From positions 62,001 through 126,000 of IMG/VR virus record IMGVR_UViG_3300025645_000038: a stretch of 64,000 nt of DNA; one strand, given 5' to 3'. Both the position numbers and the translations under genes were made by a program. Shown here in pieces: positions 27,601 through 36,384 of the stretch. How positions within the stretch are numbered: the first letter of the stretch is position 1; every line of letters starts with the position of its first letter. The stretch is from a virus. The notes under the pieces were generated by a model, which worked only from the letters and a program-made list of their open reading frames with translations, made no database searches and was not told the origin of the DNA.

Positions 27601-29828
27601 GTTCTCAAGCTGGAAAAGGTGGAACAACATCTGCTCCATATAGTTCAGGTCAGAATAATGTTGCTATGGGATACGAAGCTCTTAAATCTTTCACAACCGC
27701 ACAAAGAATGGTAGCAATCGGATACGAAGCTATGACGGATGTTAAAGATGGTCAAGATAGTGTTGCCATAGGATATCAAGCAGCCTACTACAACTCAAGT
27801 AGTTATAGTGTATCCATAGGTAAGGGTGCTGGAATGGTAATGGGTGGTGGTTATAATGTTTCCGTAGGATTTGGAGCTGGTGGTTCAGCATCCGATTCAA
27901 ATGTTGCTATCGGACAAAGAGCAATGGGATTACAGCCAGCTGCTAATGAGAATGTTGCTGTTGGTAGTGTCGCTGGTTCTAATTTAATTGGAGGTTTTAC
28001 AGCAATAGTTGGTGCTCAAGCTGGTAGACATGCAACTGGTTCTTATAACACATTTATGGGATATAAGGCTGGTTATGGTTCAATAACATCTGCTCCGTTT
28101 AGTTCAGGTGAAAATAATACTGCACTTGGATACAATGCTCTTAAAGCTTTCACGACTGCTGCTTCAAATACAGTAATCGGATATTCTGCTGGTAGTAGTA
28201 TAACAACCGGTGGTGCTAACATACTTATCGGCTCCCAAGCTGGTATGAACATAACAACAACCACGAGTAACGTAGTGATAGGTAATAATGCAGGTCAACA
28301 TCTTGGTGGTTCAAATGCTGATAATCATGCTAATAGAAACGTAATCATCGGTCACTCCGCTGCAAAAGGAAGTAGTCCATCTATAGCAAAAGGTCACTAT
28401 AGTGTTGTAATAGGTGACCAAGCTCAATATCATTTTAAAAGTGGTAGTCAAAATGTTTATATGGGATATCAGTCTAGTTACTACAATCAAAATGGAAACT
28501 ATAATGTTACCATTGGAAGTGGTGCTGGATCCAATGCAACTGGTTCTAGTAATACTTTTGTTGGATATAGGTCTGGTAAAGGTGGAAACTCATCTGCTCC
28601 ATATAGTTCAGGTGGAAATAATACTGCTTTTGGATATGAAACTCTTACTGCTTTCACGACTGGTGAGTCTAATGTAGCCGTTGGTAGAGAAGCAGGTCAT
28701 GACATCACTACAGGTACTGGCAACACTTTAGTCGGTAATGCTGCAGGTGATAAAATAACAACAGCTGAGTATAATACTGCTATTGGAGCTGGTGCACTTG
28801 GTTCACAAGCAGCAGATGCGGATGGAAACATCGCTATTGGTGATTTTGCTATGGGTGCTGTCAATAATGCAGCTTCTATAGAAAATGTAGTAGTCGGTGG
28901 ATATGCAGGAAGTGGTGGTACTGGTCAACTTATACGAACCGTTGCTATAGGTAAAAATGCTCTTAATTCTACAGGTACTGCAAATCTGACTGGTACAGTA
29001 GCAATAGGATACAACGCAGGAACGGCTATAAATCATGCTGCTGCTCTATCCTCAACTTTAGTTGGATATTTATGTGGTGATTCTATAACATCAGGAGCTG
29101 GTAACTCAGCTTTTGGTTACGAAGCATTAACTGCCCAATCTGTAAATGGTTGGAACGCTGCCTTTGGTAATTATTCTGCTCACGCACATACAGGAGCATA
29201 TAGTACTTTTCTAGGTACTAAAGCTGGTGAAAATTTAACTTCGGGTAATAATGCTATTCATATTGGATTCAACACAGCTGCTTCAGCCGTAGATGTTGAT
29301 AGTGAGTATGTAATTGGAGCTGGAACTTCATTCTCAGACGGATTGACTGGTGGTGGAACTGAAACAATAAGAATAGGTGTTTCTACGGATTACATAACAA
29401 ATGATTTTGGTGAGAATGCTACTTGGACACATTCATCAGATAGACGAGTTAAGAAAAACATTGAAGATAACGATTTAGGATTAGGGTTTATAGAAAAACT
29501 AAGAACACGAAAGTTTCAAAAGAAAGCACCTAGTGAATATCCTGAAGAGTTTGAACAACATAATTCAGATACTACGGAAAGAAAGAATCCAGATAGAATA
29601 CATTATGGTTTCGTTGCTCAAGAAGTTAAAGAAGCTATGGATTCAGTAGGACACTCAGAGTTTCCTGTTTGGAAGGAAAACAGAGATGGAATGCAAGAAC
29701 TTGGTGAAACAGAATTAATTACACCTCTTGTAAAAGCAGTTCAAGAACTTTCTTTAGAAAATAAAGAATTAAAAGACGAACTTAATGAGTTGAAGATACT
29801 TATTAAAAAGAAATTAGGAGACGAATAG
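24612..29828 (+). CDS. Giant YadA-like beta-roll fibre with S74 chaperone (1,738 aa)
   Basis: Paralogue of the preceding gene with the same three-part plan. An N-terminal anchor module (GDIFAENYVVKSTVSTITQ...DDTHRFTGSLFISASRIDLDD) comes first, then ~1,500 residues of NTAIGY-type beta-roll repeats, then an S74 domain (WTHSSDRRVKKNIED, IHYGFVAQEVKEAMDSVG) and C-terminal coiled coil. The S74 part shares an 83-base exact DNA repeat with the upstream paralogue. The start is GTG immediately after the previous TAG (TAGGTG), preceded by AGGAG inside the upstream gene, so it is coupled. The stalk repeats have diverged far more than the ends, which suggests stalk remodelling between fixed anchor and chaperone parts. 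Confidence 0.9.
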   Translation: MKIYSSEISGSLKVRGDIFAENYVVKSTVSTITQSFSSGSTIFGDSNDDTHRFTGSLFISASRIDLDDSKNNIAIGKNSISVIGAGQGGNVAVGYESMKSAGTAANNNAEFNTAIGYESLKDVTTGYTNVAVGKGAGESLTTGHSNVAIGTGALDVATDVDNTVIIGKKAGEANMTSAADGTISIGYSAGAAITSGASNIAIGYEALKTTTTGLRNIAIGYEAMHDTDAGSSSSDSDNNIFIGYTAGGGAWADAKSENNVAIGSNVMQGVLNGANNNTALGYFALASITSGDTNVGIGAEAGGTLTVGIKNVMMGYQAGNLVNHANADENVLIGYAAGKGGTGEMKRCIVIGSQAMDSTTDQAQTGTIAIGHAALSALTSGTGNTAVGYSAGGAITNSSQNTFLGYASGDTNIGDHSVAVGYHALKGVSGNANSYNTAVGSRAMDSVTTGGSNVAVGFDSLGAITTATGNTAIGYNAGDTITTSGYNALVGYEVGQALAGGSGQNVAIGYQPLYNGTSNTRVIAIGSRAGYNSTADNNVYIGYSAGRESRAGVSQVYIGNQAGYYATGSYNTFVGDDAGKGGTTSAPFSSGQYNTAVGRQALGGFTTGGSNTAVGYTAGNAVTTGTENTFLGFHAGYNATGTNSYAVLIGSYAGYQNNNGSVVYIGRYAGYAGSGHIGGGNIAIGYHALFTNRSTDEEGCKWNIAIGRGAMNNATDTLGAAHSNVAIGYTALKNIESGSRNIAIGGQQGGGDGGTGEFLKNGDYNVFVGSKAGQGIDSGNIHSDKNVFLGASAGAGHNGAEGNVGIGYLALTFARGDYSVAIGRSAGDHATGSYNTFVGGYAGQGGTTSAPYSSGQNNVAVGYQALDGFTTGYSNVAVGRIALGGVGTGFRNVGIGDGAGQSLTTGNENVAVGYNALKLAGTTSNQVAIGKNALHSVQTGTGNTGLGYNTLYQNSSGNNNVAIGYNAGFFGSAKTENVLIGLYAGYNATGSFNTFVGSQAGKGGTTSAPYSSGQNNVAMGYEALKSFTTAQRMVAIGYEAMTDVKDGQDSVAIGYQAAYYNSSSYSVSIGKGAGMVMGGGYNVSVGFGAGGSASDSNVAIGQRAMGLQPAANENVAVGSVAGSNLIGGFTAIVGAQAGRHATGSYNTFMGYKAGYGSITSAPFSSGENNTALGYNALKAFTTAASNTVIGYSAGSSITTGGANILIGSQAGMNITTTTSNVVIGNNAGQHLGGSNADNHANRNVIIGHSAAKGSSPSIAKGHYSVVIGDQAQYHFKSGSQNVYMGYQSSYYNQNGNYNVTIGSGAGSNATGSSNTFVGYRSGKGGNSSAPYSSGGNNTAFGYETLTAFTTGESNVAVGREAGHDITTGTGNTLVGNAAGDKITTAEYNTAIGAGALGSQAADADGNIAIGDFAMGAVNNAASIENVVVGGYAGSGGTGQLIRTVAIGKNALNSTGTANLTGTVAIGYNAGTAINHAAALSSTLVGYLCGDSITSGAGNSAFGYEALTAQSVNGWNAAFGNYSAHAHTGAYSTFLGTKAGENLTSGNNAIHIGFNTAASAVDVDSEYVIGAGTSFSDGLTGGGTETIRIGVSTDYITNDFGENATWTHSSDRRVKKNIEDNDLGLGFIEKLRTRKFQKKAPSEYPEEFEQHNSDTTERKNPDRIHYGFVAQEVKEAMDSVGHSEFPVWKENRDGMQELGETELITPLVKAVQELSLENKELKDELNELKILIKKKLGDE
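24810..29330 (+). repeat. YadA-head-like repeat region, third giant fibre
   Basis: Continuous N-x-A-I-G-x-x-A-type repeats. Five cassettes of the ATGSYNTFVG...SAP-[FY]-SSG type lie near 26310, 27105, 27580, 28035 and 28540; one DAGS...GGGAW...VMQ cassette lies near 25290. Confidence 0.85.
29550..29632 (+). repeat. 83-bp exact direct repeat, copy 2 (S74 domain)
   Basis: Identical to 24333-24415. The two copies are 5.2 kb apart in direct orientation, so recombination between them would delete one fibre while keeping an intact open frame. Confidence 0.9.
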
Positions 29829-32800
29829 GTGAAAATTGATAGCCCAACCTTTTTAAGTGAAACTACTTTTATAAGTGCTTCAGTTCAATTCTCAAGTGGT
29901 TCACAAAAATTTGGTAATACTACAGATGACCAACACCAGTTTACTGGCTCTCTTAAAATTGGTGGTACTTCATTTTTCAGAGATATTGGTTCTGCCCACC
30001 AAGTATACATAGATTCAGATACTGGTGGTGTAGCACAGATAGGAACTAACACATATACACCATTAAGTATACGAGCTAACGGAAACCAAGCTATATACAT
30101 CAGTCAAGGCGCTGTGGTTTCAATGGGTACTACAAACGTAGGTAATCTAACATCTACTGGTACTATAGTAAGCACTGGAGCTAATGCTTTAATAAGTGGT
30201 TCATCTACTTCAACTGGTTCTTTTGGTATGATTACAACACCAAGTGATATTGGTGGTAAACCAGCTGCAAGATTACATAAATTTGCATTCCTTAGAGCTT
30301 CAGATTCTGGAGATACTAGTACAAGTGGATATAATAGTAAATCAGGTAACACAATATTTGGATATGATGCCGCTTCTCAAATAGTTCAGAATAATGGAGC
30401 TGGACATTCCAATACCTACATCGGACATTATGCCGGGCATGGTAACGCGAGTGGAGATCATAATACTGCTATTGGGCATGTAGCAGGTCTTGGTGGAAGT
30501 GGTGATAATAATACTTCTGTAGGATCTTATGCTGGGTATAATATAACCTCTGGTGGAAATTTAGTTTTAATAGGTAGGAGCGCTGGTGTAAGCATTACCG
30601 AAATGAGTGATACCGTGGTAATCGGATATAATGCTGGCGATGCTCTAACGACTGGAGTTGGAAGAAATGTTGCTATCGGTTCTGGTGCTATGAGTGCTAT
30701 GACAACTGAAACTCAAAATGTTGCTATCGGTTCTTCTGCTCTTGGTACTGCTACTGTTGCAAGTAATGTTATCGCTATCGGACATAGAGCCGCTGTTGCC
30801 CTAAGTCATGGTGATAGTAGTGGTACGATTGCTATAGGAGCTTTAGCATTAGAAGGTGCTACCGGAGCTCATAGTGGAAATATCGCTATCGGTTACAGAG
30901 CAATCAACAATGCGACTACTAATGTTGCTGGAGCGGTTGCTCTTGGATATGAGGCTCTATACTCCAATACAGATAATACTGGTAATATCGCTATCGGTTT
31001 CTATGCTATGAGAGATGGTGCTGGTGGTTCAAGTAGAGATTATAATATTGCTATAGGTAGAGAAGCGATGAGGAATGCAAATGCACATGTTTCTGTTGCT
31101 ATTGGATATACCGCTGGTAAGTTTATTAAAGATGGTGGTACTGGTGTTACCGTAGTCGGACATGAAGCTGGAAATTATGCGAGTGGTAGTGCAAATACAT
31201 TTATGGGATACCAAGCTGGTCAAGGCGGAACAACATCTGCTCCATATAGTACAGGTACAAATAATGTTGCTCTTGGATATGGAGCTCTTACAGCTTTCAC
31301 TACTGGAGATGAGAACGTTGCTCTAGGATACGAAGCTGGAAGCAATATGACAACAGGTAATAGGAACATAGCAATAGGTTATCAAGCAAAAGCTGGTACT
31401 GTTGGATCTGATAATATAGTTGTTGGTAAAGTTGCAGGAGTTGGATTTTCAAGTGGATATAAAAATATCGTAATGGGAAATCAAGCTGCAGCTGGTCATA
31501 ACGGAATTGAAAATGTAGTTATTGGTCATCAAGCAATGGGTGGTGGTTCTACAGGCGTAGATAAAACAATTATCATAGGATATCAAGCTGCTTACAATAT
31601 TAATTCAGCAGACGCAGACGGAACAATTGCTATTGGATATACAGCAGGTGGAAGTATTACTTCAGGTGCTAAAAACACAGTTGTGGGATACCAAGCTGGT
31701 AATAAAATAACCGATAGTGATAATATTACTTATATAGGTTATGGAGCTGGTTATTATGCAACTGGAGCACACAATACTGCTGTAGGTACTGAAGCCTATT
31801 TAGGTGTAGATGGAAGTACAACTGGTACTGATAACTCTATATTTGGGTATTATGCTGGGCGTGATTTAACTACTGGACATAGTAATGTTTTAATGGGTAG
31901 AGATGCTGGTCAAAATTTAACGAGTGGTTATCAAAATATTATCATTGGACCTGATGCTGGAGAAACTGCTACCAACTTACAGAACGCAATTCTTATAGGT
32001 AAAAGAGCTGGTCAAGATATAAATAGCGGTGTTCATGGCACTATTGCAATAGGTACAGATGCTCTTACTTCGCTCACTTCAGGTGCAAGTAATCTTGCTA
32101 TCGGTTATGAAGCTATGAAAGTTCACACAACTGGTGGTAACAATATCGCTATCGGTTATCAAGCTATGGATGATAATGATGCTGGTTCAAATTCTTTAGC
32201 TTCACAACACAATATCTTTATTGGAAATGCAGCAGGTGGTGGAACTTGGACAAATGTGGCTTCGAGTTACAATGTTGGTATTGGTAACAATGTTATGGAT
32301 GCAGCTATGGCTGAAGCGTGGTATAATACAGCACTCGGAAATCAATCCCTAAGTGCTCTAACATCAGGTGATTACAATGTAGGGCTTGGATACCTTGCTC
32401 TAAATGCTGTCACCACTGGTGAAAGTAATGTTGCTGTTGGAAAAAATGCAGGAGCTGGACTAACAACGGGTATTCGTAATGTCGTAATTGGAGATGGGGC
32501 TCTCGATACAGCTGCTACTGCAGATGTTGATTATAATGTCACAATAGGATATGATGCTGGTTTGGGTATAACAAGTGATGCAAATGTTACTATTGGTGCT
32601 TTTGCTGGACAATATATTAAAGGTGGTAGTTCTGTTCATATTGGATATGAAACTGGTAAATTTGCTAGTGGTAGTTCAAATACATTTGTAGGACTAAAAG
32701 CTGGAAAAGGTGGAACAACATCTGCTCCTTATAGTTCAGGTACAGGTAATACTTTTCTCGGATACCAGACAGGAAAAGATTTTACAACTGGTTATAACAA

Positions 32801-35800
32801 TGTTGGTGTCGGTTATCTTACTCTTCACAATATCACGACAGGATATGAAAATAATTTTATAGGTAACCAATCAGGTCATGTAATCACAACTGGTTATTAC
32901 AACGAAGGAATCGGACATAAAGCTTTAAACTCACTCACAACAGGAATTGGTAATATCGGTATAGGTGCTTTTGCTGGGGCTCACGGAGCTAGAAACTATA
33001 GTATCTTTATGGGATACCAAGCTGGTTACTACGATGGTGGTGGTGGTATGGTAGTTTTAGGACAACAAGCTGGTCAGTATACTGCTGGTGGTAATAGTAT
33101 ATTATTAGGTAAGGAAACTGGTAGATATGTAAGTGGTAGTAACAATGTTATGTTAGGATATAATGCTGGAAAAGGTAACTCAGTTCAGGCAACTACAGCC
33201 ACAATGACAAATGTTTATAGCAATGTGGGAGTAGGTTCTTATACTCTTTTGCAACTAGGTGCAGGAATGAATAATAGTGTAGCTGTTGGTAGTGCAGCTG
33301 GTCAGAATACAACTGGTTCTTACAATACTTTCGTGGGTGGAGAAGCTGGAAAAGGTGGAACAACATCTGCTCCGTTTAGTTCAGGTCAGTATAATACTGC
33401 TGTTGGATACAGAGCTCTTGAAGAGTTCACAACTGGTGGATATAATTCTATACTAGGTCAAGAAGCAGGTGAAAAAATTACAACAGGTGAATCTAATAAT
33501 TTATTTGGTTATCGTGCAGGAAGACATATAACAACTGGAAATTCTAATATAGTAATTGGAACTGAAGCTCTAAGAGATGAAAATGTATCTTCAGTCGTTG
33601 CAATAGGTTCAAGAGCTGGATTATATAATTCAGGTAATGATAATGTTTATTTAGGTGATACCGCTGGAAGAAATTCTGGTGCTGGAGCAGACCAAGTTAT
33701 TATTGGTCATGATGCTGGTTACTACGCTACTCATGATGATGTTGTAATAATCGGTGAGTCCGCTGGATATTACGCAACTGGTTCTGGTAACACATTCATA
33801 GGAAAAGAAGCTGGAAAAGGTGGAACAACTTCTGCTCCTTACAGTTCAGGTGAAAAGAATGTGGCTGTTGGATATAATGCTCTTACTGGTTTCACAACTG
33901 GAGAAAGAGTAGTAGCAGTAGGCTACAACGCAGGTGCTTCATTAACCACAGGTGGTCAAAGTGTCTTTATCGGATACAATGCAGGTGATGGTACTACCAA
34001 TTCTTATAGAAACATTGCTATTGGAGATAACGCTTTAAGTGAAGCTGCTGGCGATGATAATATAGCTGTTGGATTGTTTGCTCTAAGAACTAATACAGGT
34101 GGGGGAAACATCGGAATTGGTACAAGGGCAGGTGAAACCATTACCTCAGGTACAAGAAACATAGCAATCGGTTGGAGAACAATGTGGGATCTCGATGCTG
34201 GTTCAAACTCATCTACCTCTCAAGATAATATTGCTATTGGTTATGCTGCTATGAATGGAACTTGGGCGAATACTAGGTCAGATTTAAATGTTGCTATCGG
34301 TAACTACTCTATGGATGGTGCTTTAGATGGTGCTAATTACAATGTTGCTCTTGGATATGAAACATTAAGTTCAATAACAGGAGATGATGCAAATGTTGCT
34401 ATCGGTTATAGGGCTATGTCGGGAGGTGGAGGAAGTCAAAATATCGCCATAGGTGCTGACGCTATGTATCAAGGCCCAACAGGTGGTACAAACTATGCTA
34501 TCGGTAGATACACTATGATGGATTGTAATGCTGGTTCTAATGCATTGAGTTCAAATAGTAATATAGCTATAGGACATTCTGCTTTAGGTGGAACTTGGGC
34601 AGATGCTGATTCGAATAGAAACATTGCCATTGGTCATTATACTATGGATGCGGGTGTAGATGGAGCATTGGATAATGTTGCTGTAGGACACTACGCATTA
34701 AGTTCAATAACAAGTGGTGATTTTAATACTGCACTTGGCTCAAATGCAGGATTATCCATCACAACTGGTGCAGATAACGTAGTTATCGGGTATCTTGCTG
34801 GTGATACGATGACGGATACAGGTAATACAGTTTTAATCGGCAAAAGTGCTGGACAAGCCATAAATAACAGCACCGCAAATTATACAATTGCTATAGGATT
34901 TAACGCACTTTCAAGTTTAACAAATGGTCATAGTAATATTGGTATAGGCGGTAATACTCAAACAGGTATAAGCACAGGAGATGGCAATGTCACTATTGGT
35001 TATAATACTATGTCTGATTTTAATGCTGGTGTTAACTCTGCTAACTCAAGTAATAATATAGCAATTGGTAATGGTGCAATGAGTGGAACTGTAACAAATG
35101 CGGCTTGTAACGATAACATCGCAATAGGTGCAAACACTCTGGCTGCTGCTTTAGATGGAGCATTATATAACATAGCAATTGGAGTTACCTCTCTTAATGA
35201 TTTAACCACTGGTGACAAAAACGTTTCTATTGGAAACAATTCGTTACAGAAATTGACTACAGGCGAAAGAAATACCTCTGTTGGTTATGATACTGGTGGA
35301 GATGGTGGTAATGCCGCTCTAACTGGCAATGATAATGTTTTGATTGGAACAGGCGCAGGTACTAATTTAGAAGGTGCAGGACACTCTAATACTTTTATAG
35401 GTTCTGCCGCAGGTGCTGTTACAACTACAGGAGTTGAAAACACTACTCTAGGATTCAATACAGAAATTCAAGATGCTACTGCAACAAATCAAATTGTTAT
35501 TGGAAATAATTTAACAGGAACAAAGGATAATGCAGTATTCATTGGTAATGATACAAACCATATTGAAAATGATTTTAATGCAGATGCTACTTGGAACTAT
35601 TCATCAGATGTAAGACAAAAAACTGAGATAGAGGATGATATTTTAGGGTTGGACTTTATAAATAATATAAGGCCAGTAGTGTACAAACACAAATCACCAA
35701 GTGAGTTTCCAAAGGAATGGAGTGCTTATGACGCAGATGATAAAGAGCCTATGGGTGGCGATAAAAGGATTCATGGATTAATTGCTCAAGAGGTAAAAGA

Positions 35801-35972
35801 AGCGTTAGATGAAGTTGGTGCAGACTCTTTTGGTGGTTGGTCTGAAGGAGATGACGGAAGACAGAGGGTTTCAAGAGAAATGTTTGTGACACCATTGATA
35901 AAAGCAGTTCAAGAGCTATCTAAAAAGGTTGAAGAACAACAAAAAGAGATAGAAGAACTAAAAAATAAATAA
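29829..35972 (+). CDS. Giant YadA-like beta-roll fibre with divergent S74 chaperone (2,047 aa)
   Basis: GTG start directly after the previous TAG, with AGGAG at 29816-29820. The N-terminus is a reduced anchor (TFISASVQFSSGSQKFGNTTDDQHQFTGS) followed by one ISGSSTSTGSFG module near residue 122. The stalk (residues ~170-1900) is of NTAIGY-type repeats. The C-terminal S74 domain (WNYSSDVRQKTEIEDD, IHGLIAQEVKEALDEVGADSFGGW, VTPLIKAVQELSKK) is clearly diverged from the other two and ends in a coiled coil. It is the last of the fibre operon; a new promoter follows. Possibly a fibre with a different oligomer partner or receptor. Confidence 0.9.
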   Translation: MKIDSPTFLSETTFISASVQFSSGSQKFGNTTDDQHQFTGSLKIGGTSFFRDIGSAHQVYIDSDTGGVAQIGTNTYTPLSIRANGNQAIYISQGAVVSMGTTNVGNLTSTGTIVSTGANALISGSSTSTGSFGMITTPSDIGGKPAARLHKFAFLRASDSGDTSTSGYNSKSGNTIFGYDAASQIVQNNGAGHSNTYIGHYAGHGNASGDHNTAIGHVAGLGGSGDNNTSVGSYAGYNITSGGNLVLIGRSAGVSITEMSDTVVIGYNAGDALTTGVGRNVAIGSGAMSAMTTETQNVAIGSSALGTATVASNVIAIGHRAAVALSHGDSSGTIAIGALALEGATGAHSGNIAIGYRAINNATTNVAGAVALGYEALYSNTDNTGNIAIGFYAMRDGAGGSSRDYNIAIGREAMRNANAHVSVAIGYTAGKFIKDGGTGVTVVGHEAGNYASGSANTFMGYQAGQGGTTSAPYSTGTNNVALGYGALTAFTTGDENVALGYEAGSNMTTGNRNIAIGYQAKAGTVGSDNIVVGKVAGVGFSSGYKNIVMGNQAAAGHNGIENVVIGHQAMGGGSTGVDKTIIIGYQAAYNINSADADGTIAIGYTAGGSITSGAKNTVVGYQAGNKITDSDNITYIGYGAGYYATGAHNTAVGTEAYLGVDGSTTGTDNSIFGYYAGRDLTTGHSNVLMGRDAGQNLTSGYQNIIIGPDAGETATNLQNAILIGKRAGQDINSGVHGTIAIGTDALTSLTSGASNLAIGYEAMKVHTTGGNNIAIGYQAMDDNDAGSNSLASQHNIFIGNAAGGGTWTNVASSYNVGIGNNVMDAAMAEAWYNTALGNQSLSALTSGDYNVGLGYLALNAVTTGESNVAVGKNAGAGLTTGIRNVVIGDGALDTAATADVDYNVTIGYDAGLGITSDANVTIGAFAGQYIKGGSSVHIGYETGKFASGSSNTFVGLKAGKGGTTSAPYSSGTGNTFLGYQTGKDFTTGYNNVGVGYLTLHNITTGYENNFIGNQSGHVITTGYYNEGIGHKALNSLTTGIGNIGIGAFAGAHGARNYSIFMGYQAGYYDGGGGMVVLGQQAGQYTAGGNSILLGKETGRYVSGSNNVMLGYNAGKGNSVQATTATMTNVYSNVGVGSYTLLQLGAGMNNSVAVGSAAGQNTTGSYNTFVGGEAGKGGTTSAPFSSGQYNTAVGYRALEEFTTGGYNSILGQEAGEKITTGESNNLFGYRAGRHITTGNSNIVIGTEALRDENVSSVVAIGSRAGLYNSGNDNVYLGDTAGRNSGAGADQVIIGHDAGYYATHDDVVIIGESAGYYATGSGNTFIGKEAGKGGTTSAPYSSGEKNVAVGYNALTGFTTGERVVAVGYNAGASLTTGGQSVFIGYNAGDGTTNSYRNIAIGDNALSEAAGDDNIAVGLFALRTNTGGGNIGIGTRAGETITSGTRNIAIGWRTMWDLDAGSNSSTSQDNIAIGYAAMNGTWANTRSDLNVAIGNYSMDGALDGANYNVALGYETLSSITGDDANVAIGYRAMSGGGGSQNIAIGADAMYQGPTGGTNYAIGRYTMMDCNAGSNALSSNSNIAIGHSALGGTWADADSNRNIAIGHYTMDAGVDGALDNVAVGHYALSSITSGDFNTALGSNAGLSITTGADNVVIGYLAGDTMTDTGNTVLIGKSAGQAINNSTANYTIAIGFNALSSLTNGHSNIGIGGNTQTGISTGDGNVTIGYNTMSDFNAGVNSANSSNNIAIGNGAMSGTVTNAACNDNIAIGANTLAAALDGALYNIAIGVTSLNDLTTGDKNVSIGNNSLQKLTTGERNTSVGYDTGGDGGNAALTGNDNVLIGTGAGTNLEGAGHSNTFIGSAAGAVTTTGVENTTLGFNTEIQDATATNQIVIGNNLTGTKDNAVFIGNDTNHIENDFNADATWNYSSDVRQKTEIEDDILGLDFINNIRPVVYKHKSPSEFPKEWSAYDADDKEPMGGDKRIHGLIAQEVKEALDEVGADSFGGWSEGDDGRQRVSREMFVTPLIKAVQELSKKVEEQQKEIEELKNK
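30340..35500 (+). repeat. YadA-head-like repeat region, fourth giant fibre
   Basis: Beta-roll repeats as in the two genes before. SAP-[FY]-S-[ST]-G cassettes lie near 31185, 32670, 33310 and 33775. Four DAGS-type ~70-residue cassettes lie near 32175, 34195, 34525 and 35020, more than in either paralogue. Confidence 0.85.
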
Positions 35973-35976
35973 AAAA

Positions 35977-36008
35977 TTGTATTTCGTATAATTATATGAT
36001 ATATATTA
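35977..36008 (+). promoter_or_regulatory. Sigma-70-like extended -10 promoter
   Basis: TTGTATTTC (35977-35985), eleven bases, then TGATATATATTA (35997-36008). Read as -35 TTGTAT, 17-base spacer, -10 TATATA with an extended TGA. The same two blocks with identical spacing occur at 54865-54896. It lies just after the fibre operon and before the 102-residue protein gene. Confidence 0.65.
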
Positions 36009-36040
36009 CTATTAATAAACAAAACTAAGGAGTTATTAAA

Positions 36041-36349
36041 ATGGCTGAAGAAATTAAATTTACTGATGAAGAGTTAAAGTCTCTTCAAGATTTAAGTCAA
36101 AGTTATCAAAACATTCAAGCTTCTTTTGGACAAATGAAAGTTCAGAAGATTCTTAATCAACAACAAGCTGATGCTTTAGAAGAAGCTGAAGTTAAAATGG
36201 ATGCTGATTACAAAGATATTCAGGATTCTGAACGTAAATTGGTTGAGGAATTGAATGAAAAGTACGGACCAGGTCAATTAGACCCACAAACAGGCGTATT
36301 TACACCAACACCACAAGAAGAAGCTGCTGAAGTAGTAGAAGAATCTTAA
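36041..36349 (+). CDS. Small acidic coiled-coil protein of unknown function
   Basis: 102 residues with TAAGGAG at 36026-36032. Acidic and almost entirely helical (FTDEELKSLQDLSQSYQNIQ ... LNQQQADALEEAEVKMDADYKDIQDSERKLVEELNEKYG), then a proline/acid tail. I recall similar short proteins near tail genes in marine T4-like phages, without a known function. It stands alone between the fibre operon and the sheath gene, behind a bacterial-type promoter. That suggests expression earlier than, or independent of, the virion genes: an assembly chaperone or a regulator are both possible. Confidence 0.65.
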   Translation: MAEEIKFTDEELKSLQDLSQSYQNIQASFGQMKVQKILNQQQADALEEAEVKMDADYKDIQDSERKLVEELNEKYGPGQLDPQTGVFTPTPQEEAAEVVEES

Positions 36350-36384
36350 ATAAATCCTTAATCGGTTGTATTTTGGGAATTTTC

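Noticed and set aside
18730-35500. CRISPR-like or satellite repeat array
   Set aside because: The repeats are in-frame, degenerate at DNA level and encode a regular beta-roll protein motif; there are no constant repeats with unique spacers.
18555-35972. Host trimeric autotransporter adhesins rather than phage fibres
   Set aside because: They lack signal peptides and YadA membrane anchors, end in phage-type S74 chaperones, and are embedded between phage neck and sheath genes.
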